A stretch of DNA of 44,796 bases. Source: Verrucomicrobia bacterium UBA4286 (GTDB lineage: Bacteria > Verrucomicrobiota > Kiritimatiellia > RFP12 > UBA1067). A model generated the notes under the pieces. It worked only from the letters and a program-made list of their open reading frames with translations. It made no database searches and was not told the DNA's origin. The position numbers were made by a program, and so were the translations under genes. The stretch is taken from contig DGVK01000062.1 of the NCBI GenBank assembly GCA_002395905.1, forward strand, positions 1 to 44,796, read 5' to 3'. Shown one piece after another: positions 26,362 through 34,397 of the stretch (positions are counted from its first letter, which is position 1; each line of letters opens with the position of its first letter).

Positions 26362-27093
26362 CATCCGTGTAAGAATCTCCGACGGCAGCAGGTACTCTTC
26401 GCCGTTCTTGTGGGCGATGTTGTACTTGGCAAGCTCCTCCAGAACCGGACCCGAAAGTATATTGCCGTTGTCGTTGAAGAACTTCTCTAGAGCTGCGCGC
26501 TTTTTAGCGAGGTTTCCGCTGGACTCGTTGGCTACAAGCACGCCCTCCAGCAGTTGTGCACGGCGAACGCGCCCTTCGGCCTCGGCGCGGTCGCGCGCCT
26601 CTTTGACTGCCTCTATCACATGGTCGCGCGTTTCGCCTGGGAAGCGGTCGGGAAGCTCTATGTCACGGTCGAGAAGAGCAAGCGCGTTGGGATTTCTAGA
26701 CTGTTCATCAAAGTGGCGCTCCTGCTCCTCGGCAAGCCTGGCCGAAAGTTCGGCAACTCTTATCTTAAGGCCGTTCACCTCTGCCGCCGCCGCCGCGAGA
26801 GCCTTGTTAGCATCATCAAGCTCGGCCTTCAAGCGCTCGTTTTCACTCTTCAGACCGTCGTTTGACTCATTTTCAAGCGTCTGTATCTTCTGTTGAAGAG
26901 TTTCAACCTTCTCCTCAAGTTTGGCCTTGTCTACTGCAAGCTCCTCTACAACGGCTTTCTGTACGTCCAGTTCGGGCGCAGTCTCTTCCACAGTCTCAGC
27001 TTCGGCAGAGGTCTCCTCGACCTTTTCTTCGGCCTCATCTTCTCCGTTCGCAGCAGCCATTATGCTCTGTGCAAGAAATTCTTCCATTCTCAT
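26356..27093 (-). CDS. coiled-coil protein of unknown function
   Basis: A 245-residue acidic protein that I do not recognise. Residues about 15-45 are Glu-rich and low-complexity; 45-130 form a heptad-rich coiled coil (KLEEKVETLQQKIQTLENES, then KSENERLKAELDDANKAL). The C-terminal 110 residues are globular with RDIELPDRFPGETRDHVIEAV and LLEGVLVANESSGNLAKKR. No signal peptide or membrane segment is visible. The start ATG overlaps the stop of the upstream methyltransferase by 4 bases (ATGA), so the two are translationally coupled. Its 3' end overlaps the last DnaA-like box. Confidence 0.7.
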   Translation of the reverse strand: MRMEEFLAQSIMAAANGEDEAEEKVEETSAEAETVEETAPELDVQKAVVEELAVDKAKLEEKVETLQQKIQTLENESNDGLKSENERLKAELDDANKALAAAAAEVNGLKIRVAELSARLAEEQERHFDEQSRNPNALALLDRDIELPDRFPGETRDHVIEAVKEARDRAEAEGRVRRAQLLEGVLVANESSGNLAKKRAALEKFFNDNGNILSGPVLEELAKYNIAHKNGEEYLLPSEILTRMY

Positions 27094-28328
27094 GACAGAT
27101 TCTGTCCTTTCAGTTCACAACCGGGGTATATGAAAAGCCGGCAGTCGATTGGTCCGTTGAAGAACGGAACTCTTGTCTTGTAATAAAGGTTTACGAGACG
27201 CGCGAGATCGGGATTACCGGTTATAAGCCCTCCAGTCCAGCCGCCGCACTTCTCGTTCATGAAAGTCCCTATGCGCTCGTAGACGGGCGCGAGCTCTTCG
27301 TATGTTCCAAGCCTGATTCCGTATTCCGGGTTGAAAAACACACATCCTTTGCCTTTTCCTTCGGGAACAGGCGTTTCGGCGAAGTCGCACACCTTGAACT
27401 CGATGTATGGCGCGACTCCCGCGGCAATGGCATTGTAGTGGGCGTTTTCAACTGCATCCGGCGATATGTCGGTCGCCACAATGCAAGGCATTGAATCGGT
27501 CCTTTCCTCTTCTTTGGCGTCGAGGACCATTTCCTTCCATATCTGCTCCGGCGTCGCGCCGGCCCTCTGGCGAGGCGCAACCTTTGCTGCTGTCTCGCCC
27601 GGAATCATGCGCGTATACCCTTTTATCGACTGGAAGGCAAAATGTCCCTTCAGCGAACCCGGCGCTTTGTTCATCGCCATCATCGCCGCCTCTATCGCAG
27701 GCGTTCCGCTTCCGCACATCGGCGCCAGAAAAGGCGCGCGTCTGTCCCAATGCATTGCCATTATGCACGCCGCCGCAAGAGTTTCCTGCATCGGCGCCGA
27801 ACCGGGAATCTTGCGGTAGCCGCGCTTTGAAAGCGGTTCCCCCGAAGTGTCGAGGTATATTATCACCTCATCCCTCTCCCAGTATACGAACACCGCCGAC
27901 CCTATGTTCTCGCCGCCGGAATCAGGCCGGCGCTGACATCTTTCGCGCATTCTGTCGGCTATAGCGTCCTTCGTATAGAGCGAAGGCAGCCTTGTATCGC
28001 GTATTGTGTTGTTGTGGACGACCGACGAAACAGAGAAATACCCGTCCGCCTCTATGATGTTCTCCCAGTCTATCGAAAACGCAGCCTCGTAAAGGTCCCT
28101 TATGTTGCGGCAACGCGTCCGGAGAAGCGGCACCAGCACGCGGTGGGCCGTCCTCAGGCGCAGATTGAGCTTCATGACATCTCGCATGGAGCCCCTCACA
28201 ACCACTGTGTTCTCTGTGACCTCTATTGGCTTGTAGCCAAAATCCCTTACCTCTATCTCCGTCCAGCGCGAAAGTTCCTTCGCGCAGGATATTATTATCG
28301 GATAGTTCCTGTCCGTCCAGATTTTCAT
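27090..28328 (-). CDS. RlmL/RlmK-type THUMP rRNA methyltransferase
   Basis: The 412-residue protein has an N-terminal THUMP-like RNA-binding part (LRLRTAHRVLVPLL, then DLYEAAFSIDWENII) and a Rossmann methyltransferase domain. The substrate/SAM region includes KRGYRKIPGSAPMQETLAAA, APMCGSGTPAIEAA (about 200-215), ATDISPDAVENA and the catalytic NPEYGIRLG (about 331). In most relatives the motif is NPPYG; here the second Pro is Glu. The family N2-methylates guanines such as G2445 of 23S rRNA. It is 45 bp downstream of dnaN and probably in the same transcript. Confidence 0.85.
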   Translation of the reverse strand: MKIWTDRNYPIIISCAKELSRWTEIEVRDFGYKPIEVTENTVVVRGSMRDVMKLNLRLRTAHRVLVPLLRTRCRNIRDLYEAAFSIDWENIIEADGYFSVSSVVHNNTIRDTRLPSLYTKDAIADRMRERCQRRPDSGGENIGSAVFVYWERDEVIIYLDTSGEPLSKRGYRKIPGSAPMQETLAAACIMAMHWDRRAPFLAPMCGSGTPAIEAAMMAMNKAPGSLKGHFAFQSIKGYTRMIPGETAAKVAPRQRAGATPEQIWKEMVLDAKEEERTDSMPCIVATDISPDAVENAHYNAIAAGVAPYIEFKVCDFAETPVPEGKGKGCVFFNPEYGIRLGTYEELAPVYERIGTFMNEKCGGWTGGLITGNPDLARLVNLYYKTRVPFFNGPIDCRLFIYPGCELKGQNLS

Positions 28329-28373
28329 CGGTTCACCATTGACCTTTTCGATTTCTGCCGCCTGCTGCGCCTC

Positions 28374-29468
28374 TTAGCTTATCCTCAAAGGCATCAGCAC
28401 ATAGAGGAACGGTATGGAGCACTTTATTACCGCAGGTGAATGGCCGTTGTTCAGGTTTATGGAAACCTCGTCGTCGTCAATCGCCTTGAGAGGATCCATC
28501 ACATAGTTCGGATTGAACATTATCTCGATCGTCTCACCGCCGTACTTGATCGGCACTTCGTCGGTAGCCTCGCCTATCTCGCTCGCGGCGGATGTCACAG
28601 TAAGCCTGTTCGCGTCGAAAATGAGCTTGGTCGAATGGGCCTCGTCCATCGTCATCACGCTCGCGCGCTCAAGAGCGTCGAGCAGCAACTGCCTGTCTAT
28701 GACAATCGTGTGCTGGCATTCCGCCGGAATTACCTGACGGTAGTTGGGATAGGCGTCGTCCATAAGCTTGGAGTATATCTGGACCGACCCGAGATTGAAG
28801 CTTATCTTCGTCCTCTGTATGTTGATTTTTACATCCCCTTCCCCGGCAAGAGAGCGCTGAAGTTCCTGCACCGCCTTCGACGGCAGCACAATATCGCGCT
28901 CGGAGGTCTTCGGGAACTCCATTTCCCTCTCAACCAACGCAAGCCTGCGCCCGTCGGTCGCGACCATTGTAAGCTTCGCGTCCTTGAAACTCATGAGAAC
29001 TCCCTTGAGCGTCCGGCGCGTATCGTCCTGCGACGCCGCATACGCCGTCTTCCTGAGCATCTCCTGAAGCGTCTGCCTAGGCATGATGTATTCGCAGCTG
29101 TCCTCTTCGCCGCCGAGTTTCGGGAAATCCGCCTCAGGCTTGCCGTTGAGCTTGTAGCTGGCGCTTCCCGCGCGTATAACCGCCTTCTCGCCGCCGTCTA
29201 TGTCGACCTCTACAATCCCCTCCGGAGCCTTCCCGATAAGGTTGAACAGAAGCTTCACCGGAAGCGTCGACGCCCCTTCCACGGAAACCTCGCACTCTAC
29301 AGTGCTCACTATTGATATATCCAGATCGGTCGTCGTAAGCTTGAGCTCCCCGCCGCGCGCCTCGATCATCACATTCTGCAGAATCGGCAACGAACCCTTG
29401 CCGGCGACAATGCTCTGCACAGGCTTTAGAGCCTCGATGAACTTGCTGCGAACTATGCTGAATTTCAT
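28374..29468 (-). CDS. dnaN: DNA polymerase III beta sliding clamp
   Basis: The 364-residue clamp is of standard length, with three clamp domains: KFSIVRSKFIEALKPVQSIV at the N-terminus, LTTTDLDISI, RTLKGVLM, MVATDGRRLALVE and the C-terminal YVLMPLRIS, the partner-binding end. It encircles DNA and tethers the replicative polymerase. The gene follows dnaA, separated by 255 bp. GAAAGGAAAG precedes the ATG and an extended -10 promoter is found at 29511-29521, so dnaN can be expressed apart from dnaA. Confidence 0.96.
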   Translation of the reverse strand: MKFSIVRSKFIEALKPVQSIVAGKGSLPILQNVMIEARGGELKLTTTDLDISIVSTVECEVSVEGASTLPVKLLFNLIGKAPEGIVEVDIDGGEKAVIRAGSASYKLNGKPEADFPKLGGEEDSCEYIMPRQTLQEMLRKTAYAASQDDTRRTLKGVLMSFKDAKLTMVATDGRRLALVEREMEFPKTSERDIVLPSKAVQELQRSLAGEGDVKINIQRTKISFNLGSVQIYSKLMDDAYPNYRQVIPAECQHTIVIDRQLLLDALERASVMTMDEAHSTKLIFDANRLTVTSAASEIGEATDEVPIKYGGETIEIMFNPNYVMDPLKAIDDDEVSINLNNGHSPAVIKCSIPFLYVLMPLRIS

Positions 29469-29723
29469 TTCTCTTTCCTTTCTCTGCCCACTGAGGGGCT
29501 TTGGGTTGTTATTGTATCAAATACTGTTACTGAAATAAAGGGTTAATTTACTATTACCTATTAGGTGTGTCGACAGTGTAGACAACTCGCGAAACCCCTG
29601 CGCCGCAAGGCTTTCACGCGTTTTGATCTGTTGATATCCGTTCATGCTGCCGGTTGACATCTTTTCACAACCGCCTTTCCCTGTTGACAACCCGGGTTTT
29701 GCGGACAGTTTATCTACAGGATT
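29469..29723. other. dnaA-dnaN intergenic region with degenerate DnaA boxes
   Basis: This 255-bp gap holds the dnaN promoter and several DnaA-box-like 9-mers: TGTTGATAT (29629-29637), TGTTGACAA (29682-29690) and TTATCTACA (29710-29718), each one mismatch or so from TTATCAACA or TTATCCACA. The stretch 29510-29560 is AT-rich. No gene is seen. It may contribute to origin function or dnaN regulation. Confidence 0.5.
29511..29521 (-). promoter_or_regulatory. extended -10 promoter of dnaN
   Basis: TTTGATACAAT on the minus strand, -10 TACAAT at 29516-29511 with upstream TG. The -35 region is poor. The leader of about 36 bases holds GAAAGGAAAG. Confidence 0.55.
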
Positions 29724-31142
29724 TCAGACGCTTTTATCCTCCACCCCGTCCAGCCCCAGGCCGAAATCCGTGACAATCGAAATCAGGTTTTCCTTGAGTT
29801 CCGGTTCTACATCCAGCCTCTTCGCTATCGTCTTCACTCCGTGAAGAACAGTCGCGTGCGACTTTTCAAACTCCTTCGCGATCTCCGGCAGGCTCTTTGT
29901 CGTGTACTTTCGCGCGATATACATCGCGAGCTGGCGCGGCGTAACAAGCGACACCGTCCTTTCTATTGAAAGTATCTGCTCCACCGTCACGGAGTATTTA
30001 GCCGCCACCGCCGCCTGAATCTCCTTTATAGTGACCTTTTTCTGCTTCTTCTCCTTTTCTATGAAGTCTTTGAGAAGGTGCGATAGTATCTCGTTGTTGA
30101 GTTTTATGGTGCTGTCGAGTTTCATCATAACCGAAACCTTCCCAAGCGCGCCCTCCATCGCCCTCACATGGCTCTTTATGTTCTGGGCTATGAATTTAAG
30201 CGTGTCTTCTGGAACTGACGGTACCATACCCTCTGACTTCTTCTTCAGAATCGCAAGACGCGTCTCGTAGCTCGGCTGCTCGATCTCCTGGACCATACCC
30301 CATTCAAATCGCGATATAAGCCTCGGTTCTATCCCTGGCAGATCCTTCGGGGCGACATCGCTAGTCATTACAATCTGCTTGCCGTCGTTATGCAGAGAGT
30401 TGAATGTATTGAAGAATTCCTCCTGAAAGTCCTTTCCTCGGCTCATGAACTGTATATCGTCGACCAGGAGAACGTCTATCTTGCGGTACCTGTCGCGAAA
30501 CTGCTGTATAGAGGAGCTCGTAAGTGCGTTCACATATTCGTTCAGAAACCTCTCGGCTGTTAGATAGCATACCGACGAAGAAGGATTCTTCCTCTTTATG
30601 TCGTTTCCTATAGCCTGCATTATGTGGGTTTTGCCAAGCCCCGTCCCGCCGTGGATGAAAAGAGGATTGTACCCCTTCTTGCCCGGCTCCTTCGCAGCGC
30701 CTTTCGCCGCCGCGTGAGCCCAGCTGTTCGACGGACCCGTCACGAACTCTTCAAACGTGTAGTCTTCGTTGAGTGGCATAGTCGAAACGAAATGCGCCGC
30801 CGGCTTTTCAGGCGCCGCCGCGTCCTTGCTCTTGCGATGCGGCACCACTATCGCCGGGTTCAAGCTCTCGTCGAACTTGAACTCCAGCCTTATAGCCTCG
30901 CCCCCGTCGGATAGAACAAGCGCGTTTTTGAGTTTCGTCGAGTAGTTGTCGCGCAGCATCTCCGCCGCAAACTTGTTCGCGGTGAATATGGTGTAAAGAC
31001 CGTCCTTCTCGGTTATTGAAGTCACCATGGAGAAATGGCGCCTCGCCTGATCTTTCTCCTCTTGGGTGGATAGCGTCGAGACATAAAGGTCTTTCGCCTT
31101 TTGCCAAGCGTCTTTCGCCCTTGTGTCCTGCATGTCTTTCAT
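29724..31142 (-). CDS. dnaA: chromosomal replication initiator protein DnaA
   Basis: The 472-residue AAA+ initiator has Walker A GGTGLGKTH (about 165-172), Walker B VLLVDDIQF (about 230), sensor region PRLISRFEWG, and the C-terminal DNA-binding domain (about 370-472). DnaA melts oriC and loads the helicase. The signature normally reading GGRDHTTV(L/I)HA is here EKSHATVLHG, so residues that contact the DnaA box in E. coli (Asp, Thr) are replaced by Ser and Ala. That may match the altered box TTATCAACA found around the gene. The upstream region carries the TATGGTATTAT promoter. It diverges from mnmG across the probable origin. Confidence 0.95.
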   Translation of the reverse strand: MKDMQDTRAKDAWQKAKDLYVSTLSTQEEKDQARRHFSMVTSITEKDGLYTIFTANKFAAEMLRDNYSTKLKNALVLSDGGEAIRLEFKFDESLNPAIVVPHRKSKDAAAPEKPAAHFVSTMPLNEDYTFEEFVTGPSNSWAHAAAKGAAKEPGKKGYNPLFIHGGTGLGKTHIMQAIGNDIKRKNPSSSVCYLTAERFLNEYVNALTSSSIQQFRDRYRKIDVLLVDDIQFMSRGKDFQEEFFNTFNSLHNDGKQIVMTSDVAPKDLPGIEPRLISRFEWGMVQEIEQPSYETRLAILKKKSEGMVPSVPEDTLKFIAQNIKSHVRAMEGALGKVSVMMKLDSTIKLNNEILSHLLKDFIEKEKKQKKVTIKEIQAAVAAKYSVTVEQILSIERTVSLVTPRQLAMYIARKYTTKSLPEIAKEFEKSHATVLHGVKTIAKRLDVEPELKENLISIVTDFGLGLDGVEDKSV

Positions 31143-31169
31143 CTTTTTCTTCTTTCAAGTTTCGCATAT

Positions 31170-31180
31170 ATAATACCATA
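31170..31180 (-). promoter_or_regulatory. extended -10 promoter of dnaA
   Basis: TATGGTATTAT on the minus strand, one base off the motif seen before other genes here. The predicted start near 31163 leaves about 20 bases of leader with GAAAGAAG before the ATG at 31142. Confidence 0.55.
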
Positions 31181-31564
31181 ATTTTTGACGCCATGGGCAT
31201 AAAAGAAATAGTCATATGTCTACACTTTATCAACAGCCTCATGTTGATAACTATTGTCTCCCGCGCGAGGACGCAATTTGAATGTTCCTGAATATATACC
31301 GTTGCCGACGCCCTGTTACAATTGACCCTCCCAAACAACCCCTCGCGAAACCACTGATTTTATTGCGGCTTTTGGCCACCACCCCTCTCAAAGCCCTATA
31401 AACATTGGCTCTCGACGCCTGTTGATAACCGTTAGATAATGGTTCACATAAGTTCACAATTTTCCCCTTGACAAAATGCCGCCTTGTCATGAAACCCTTG
31501 TTTTTCAGGCTTTTTTGAACATTTCTCCTCCGCAGATTGACGCATAATACAGAAAATATTTTTG

Positions 31565-31594
31565 TTCACAACCTAGTAGATAATATGGTATAAT
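31565..31594 (+). promoter_or_regulatory. promoter of mnmG
   Basis: TTCACA (31565-31570), 18-bp spacer, and TATGGTATAAT ending at 31594 (TATAAT 31589-31594). The ATG at 31593 lies in the -10 itself and cannot be used from this promoter, so the start is the ATG at 31608, giving a leader of about six bases. Confidence 0.6.
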
Positions 31595-31607
31595 GCCCGC
31601 CAGTGAA

Positions 31608-33665
31608 ATGAACAGCAATCACTTCGAAATCATCGTTGTCGGCGGCGGACACGCCGGAGCGGAAGCAGCCCTCGCGTCCGCCAGAATGGGAGCCAAAACA
31701 CTCCTCGTCACCTCATGCCGTGACGCCATCGCGCGAATGCCCTGCAACCCTTCTATCGGAGGCCTCGCCAAAAGCCATCTCGTCTACGAACTGGACGCAA
31801 TGGGCGGCGAAATGGGTAGAAACGCCGATGCCACGGCCCTTCAGTCAAAAACCCTCAACCTCAGCCGCGGCCCCGCAGTATGGGCCACCCGCGCCCAATG
31901 CGCCAAGCTGGAATACACCCGCAGAATGCAGCAGGTTGTCGAAACCCAGCCCAACTTGACCGTACTCGAGGACAGCGTAATAGACTTGATCGTCGACAAT
32001 GATGGTCAAACTCTGTCTCCTCCAAGTGCTGATGGCCAAACTGCGCTTGACCAATTCTCAGTCTGCGGAGTCAAAACTCTTCTCAGTGGCTCTTTCTACG
32101 CACGCTCCATAGTCGTAACCGCCGGTACTTCCCTTCGTGGCAGAATATGGATAGGAAAAGAGTCAAAAGAGAGCGGCGGCGATTCCCGCCCTGCCGTGAA
32201 CCAGCTCTCGGCCGCGCTTTCCCGCCTTGGCTTTGACTTGATACGCCTTAAAACCGGTACTCCTCCGCGCCTCAAGGCCTCATCCTGCGATTTTACCAGA
32301 TGTTTGCGGCAGGATGGCGAGTCGCCCCGCCCATTGTTCCACGTGGAACAATCTACAGCCTCCGATTCCTCTTCCATATCATCGCCTCCAGGCGCCGCAA
32401 TGTTCCACGTGGAACAATCTGCCGCCTCCGATCCCTCTTTCATATCATCGCCTCCAGGCTCCGCAATGTTCCACGTGGAACAATCTACAACCTCCGATCC
32501 ATCTTCCATATCATCGCCTCCAGGCGCTGCAATGTTCCACGTGGAACAATCTGCCGCGCTTTCTCCTGCTGAAAAGGGCGGCAATCCCCCGATGTTCCAC
32601 GTGGAACATTGCCCGCCGCTGCCCGAAATGCCGTGCTGGCAGACCCATACAACGCCTCTCACCCACCAGATAATACGGGATAATCTATCCAATTCAGCCC
32701 TCTACGGCGGCGCGATCCAGGGAACCGGCGTTCGATACTGCCCGTCGATAGAGGATAAAATCGTCCGCTTTGCCGACGCCGACCAGCACCATGTTATGCT
32801 GGAACCCGAGGACTCCGCCGGGACGGTGATCTATCCCAACGGTCTCAGCTGCAGCCTGCCGCGCGATGTACAGGAGAAAATGGTTCATTCTGTGCCGGGC
32901 CTTGAAAACGCCGAGTTCCTGGCTTACGCCTATGCCATAGAATATGACGGAATCGACGCGCGCGAGCTTAAACATTCCCTTGAATCCAAGCGCATACGCG
33001 GCCTGTTCTTTGCCGGACAGGTCAACGGCACGACCGGCTACGAGGAAGCCGCCGCACAAGGCTTCATGGCAGGCGTGAACGCCGTCTTTTCCGCGCGCGG
33101 TGAAGAGCCGCTTGTCTTGAGCCGTCAAGATGCCTACATAGGCGTCATGATAGACGATCTCGTGACGAAGGGGACAGATGAACCCTACAGAATCTTCACC
33201 AGCCGCGCCGAGCGCCGCCTTATCCTGCGCCAGGATAACGCCCGCTACCGCCTTGCCGATGCCGCCGAGCGGATAGGCATACGTCCGCGAGCCTTCCTGG
33301 ACGAGACGCGCCGCTTTATGGCGATCCTCGATAAAGCCCTTGCCGAAAACCGCGCTGCCACCGTTATCGACGCCTCTCTGCCGCCGGAAGCATGCCGACG
33401 CCTTGACGATGAACTTGCAATTATGCGACGCTACGCGCCATACATAGAGCAGGAAAAACGGGCGGCAGAACGGGCCAAAGCCGACGAAACATTGGCCATT
33501 CCCCGGTGGCTGGACTACGACAAGTGCGTCGCCGTGAGGTTCGAAAGCCGCGAAAAGCTGAAGAAGTACCGCCCCGAAAACCTTGCGCAGGCTTCTCGCA
33601 TACCGGGCGTGAACCCCAGCGATGTGGCGATTCTTGCTATTATAATAAGGAGAGGCCATGTATAA
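31608..33665 (+). CDS. mnmG: tRNA uridine-5-carboxymethylaminomethyl modification enzyme MnmG, with a parS-encoding insertion
   Basis: The 685-residue FAD protein works with MnmE to modify U34 of tRNAs. FAD-binding [12 protein letters not shown] at the N-terminus, [43 protein letters not shown] and a complete C-terminus ([13 protein letters not shown]) identify it. E. coli MnmG is 629 residues. The excess is mainly an insertion at about 243-334, in the loop between [14 protein letters not shown] and MPCWQTHT, built from four 22-residue repeats starting MFHVEQS plus a fifth MFHVEH. A smaller insertion lies near residue 130. The rsmG, parA and parB genes that often follow mnmG are absent downstream. 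Confidence 0.93.
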   Translation: MNSNHFEIIVVGGGHAGAEAALASARMGAKTLLVTSCRDAIARMPCNPSIGGLAKSHLVYELDAMGGEMGRNADATALQSKTLNLSRGPAVWATRAQCAKLEYTRRMQQVVETQPNLTVLEDSVIDLIVDNDGQTLSPPSADGQTALDQFSVCGVKTLLSGSFYARSIVVTAGTSLRGRIWIGKESKESGGDSRPAVNQLSAALSRLGFDLIRLKTGTPPRLKASSCDFTRCLRQDGESPRPLFHVEQSTASDSSSISSPPGAAMFHVEQSAASDPSFISSPPGSAMFHVEQSTTSDPSSISSPPGAAMFHVEQSAALSPAEKGGNPPMFHVEHCPPLPEMPCWQTHTTPLTHQIIRDNLSNSALYGGAIQGTGVRYCPSIEDKIVRFADADQHHVMLEPEDSAGTVIYPNGLSCSLPRDVQEKMVHSVPGLENAEFLAYAYAIEYDGIDARELKHSLESKRIRGLFFAGQVNGTTGYEEAAAQGFMAGVNAVFSARGEEPLVLSRQDAYIGVMIDDLVTKGTDEPYRIFTSRAERRLILRQDNARYRLADAAERIGIRPRAFLDETRRFMAILDKALAENRAATVIDASLPPEACRRLDDELAIMRRYAPYIEQEKRAAERAKADETLAIPRWLDYDKCVAVRFESREKLKKYRPENLAQASRIPGVNPSDVAILAIIIRRGHV
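32335..32608. repeat. array of five parS (ParB-binding) palindromes in 66-bp tandem repeats within mnmG
   Basis: TGTTCCACGTGGAACA occurs exactly at 32335-32350, 32401-32416, 32467-32482, 32533-32548 and 32593-32608. Starts are 66, 66, 66 and 60 bp apart, so the mnmG frame is kept. The sequence matches the bacterial parS consensus TGTTnCACGTGnAACA, bound by ParB/Spo0J to begin chromosome segregation and load SMC. The first four sites share the longer palindrome through flanking AAT. I noticed no other parS in the window. Confidence 0.9.
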
Positions 33666-34138
33666 CTGCCCCTGAGAAGGGGGCTTGCTGCAAGGATGGA
33701 AAAAAAGTTAAAAAAGTCTGTCATCGATCGTCCCCGCGTGCATACATTCCCTTGGTTAAACTTGTTGCTCGAACCGAAGCGTCATCTTCAGCGCTTCGGT
33801 TTCGTGTATCTAGAGCACGTCTTCCCTCCTAAAAACACCCCCCTGGGGGTTGAAGGGCGCTGGTTGGGGGGTAGCACCGTGCTACCCCTAGGGGTAGCGC
33901 CGCGCTACCCCCGGGGTAGGGTTCGGCTACCCTCAGAGGGTAAAAAAACTACCCCCTCCCTGCCGCCAAAAAAAATCGTAAAAAAGTTTGTCATCGGTCG
34001 TCACGCCGTGCATACATTCTCTTGGTTAAACTTGTTGCTCGAACCGAAGCGTCATCTTCAGCGCTTCGGTTTCGTGTATCTAGAGCACGCCTCTCCTCCC
34101 GGTTTTTCCACCCGCAAAAAAAAAATTCGCCACCCCCA
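33666..34138. repeat. gene-free spacer with a 130-bp direct repeat and an array of hairpins
   Basis: Repeat copies lie at 33701-33830 and 33971-34100 (offset 270 bp); 33751-33819 and 34021-34089 are identical over 69 bp. Each copy contains a stem ACCGAAGCG/CGCTTCGGT with a 10-base loop. Between the copies are palindromes GGGGTAGCA-ccg-TGCTACCCC (33868-33888), GGGGTAGCG-ccg-CGCTACCCC (33891-33911) and GGGTAG/CTACCC (33914-33932), resembling REP-type elements. A short CCCC/GGGG stem follows the mnmG stop. A-tracts precede both copies. An open frame crosses it (33696-34142) but lacks a ribosome-binding site. The function is unknown; read-through control, nucleoid binding or a mobile palindrome are possible. 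Confidence 0.7.
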
Positions 34139-34168
34139 TTGACAAGCGAACAGAAAATATGATACAAT
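34139..34168 (+). promoter_or_regulatory. strong promoter upstream of the structured leader
   Basis: TTGACA (34139-34144), 18-bp spacer and TACAAT (34163-34168) with TG before it (TGATACAAT). Near-consensus at both boxes, in keeping with a highly expressed downstream gene. Confidence 0.8.
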
Positions 34169-34174
34169 ACCCGC

Positions 34175-34397
34175 GTTCTTGAGCAAGGAAGGGGTTTCGG
34201 ATGGGATGTCCGAGCCTGTGGTTAACGGACAAGGTCAATCCAGCCGTCAGCCCTGAACTGCGAGGGGACAACAAGTTAACCACCTGTAGTGGACTGATGG
34301 CGACGGCGGTCGGGTGACCGCAGGAGCTGCGGAAAGCGAAGGGTACGAGCGAGGGTCCAACAAGCCCGAACTCACAAAAAAAGAAAGAAACAGAAAA
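34175..34397 (+). ncRNA. structured 5' leader with mutually exclusive hairpins
   Basis: About 223 bases lie between the expected transcription start and the ATG at 34398. GTGGTTAAC (34218-34226) pairs perfectly with GTTAACCAC (34275-34283). GTCCG (34208-34212) pairs with CGGAC (34226-34230). GCGGTC/GACCGC (34306-34321) and CCGCAG/CTGCGG (34318-34332) overlap by four bases, so only one stem can form at a time; CGAC/GTCG (34301-34312) is a third alternative. I do not recognise a known riboswitch, SRP RNA, tmRNA, 6S RNA or RNase P signature. It may be a new cis-regulatory RNA or simply a stable 5' end. Confidence 0.5.

Larger units (their letters stand above)
31143..31607. other. probable chromosomal replication origin (oriC) between dnaA and mnmG
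   Basis: A 465-bp gene-free gap. It contains three perfect 9-mers of the TTATCAACA type: forward 31227-31235 and reverse 31242-31250 (an inverted pair) and reverse 31420-31428. An AT-rich stretch (about 31538-31595) next to the mnmG promoter is a candidate unwinding element. Gene strands switch here: minus to the left back to 14 kb, plus to the right to the window end. dnaA-mnmG is a frequent origin location in bacteria. Cumulative GC skew would be the direct test. Confidence 0.65.

Noticed and set aside
32335..32608. CRISPR array
   Set aside because: Units are palindromic 16-mers in coding 66-bp repeats whose intervening sequences are similar to one another, with no cas genes; the motif is parS.
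33696..34142. 148-codon plus-strand frame across the repeat spacer, with a repeated HTF.WLNLLLEPKRH segment
   Set aside because: The repetition only reflects the 270-bp offset of the direct repeats being a multiple of three; no ribosome-binding site and it crosses hairpin arrays. A real small repeat protein cannot be fully excluded.
34314..34397. 28-codon N-terminal extension of the Cys-rich protein
   Set aside because: It would lie in the structured leader and put the signal peptide inside the chain; the ATG at 34398 starts a proper signal peptide.
34175..34397. Known structural RNA (tmRNA, SRP RNA, RNase P RNA, 6S RNA, c-di-GMP or cobalamin riboswitch)
   Set aside because: None of the conserved core motifs of these classes is present, so I left it as an unclassified leader.
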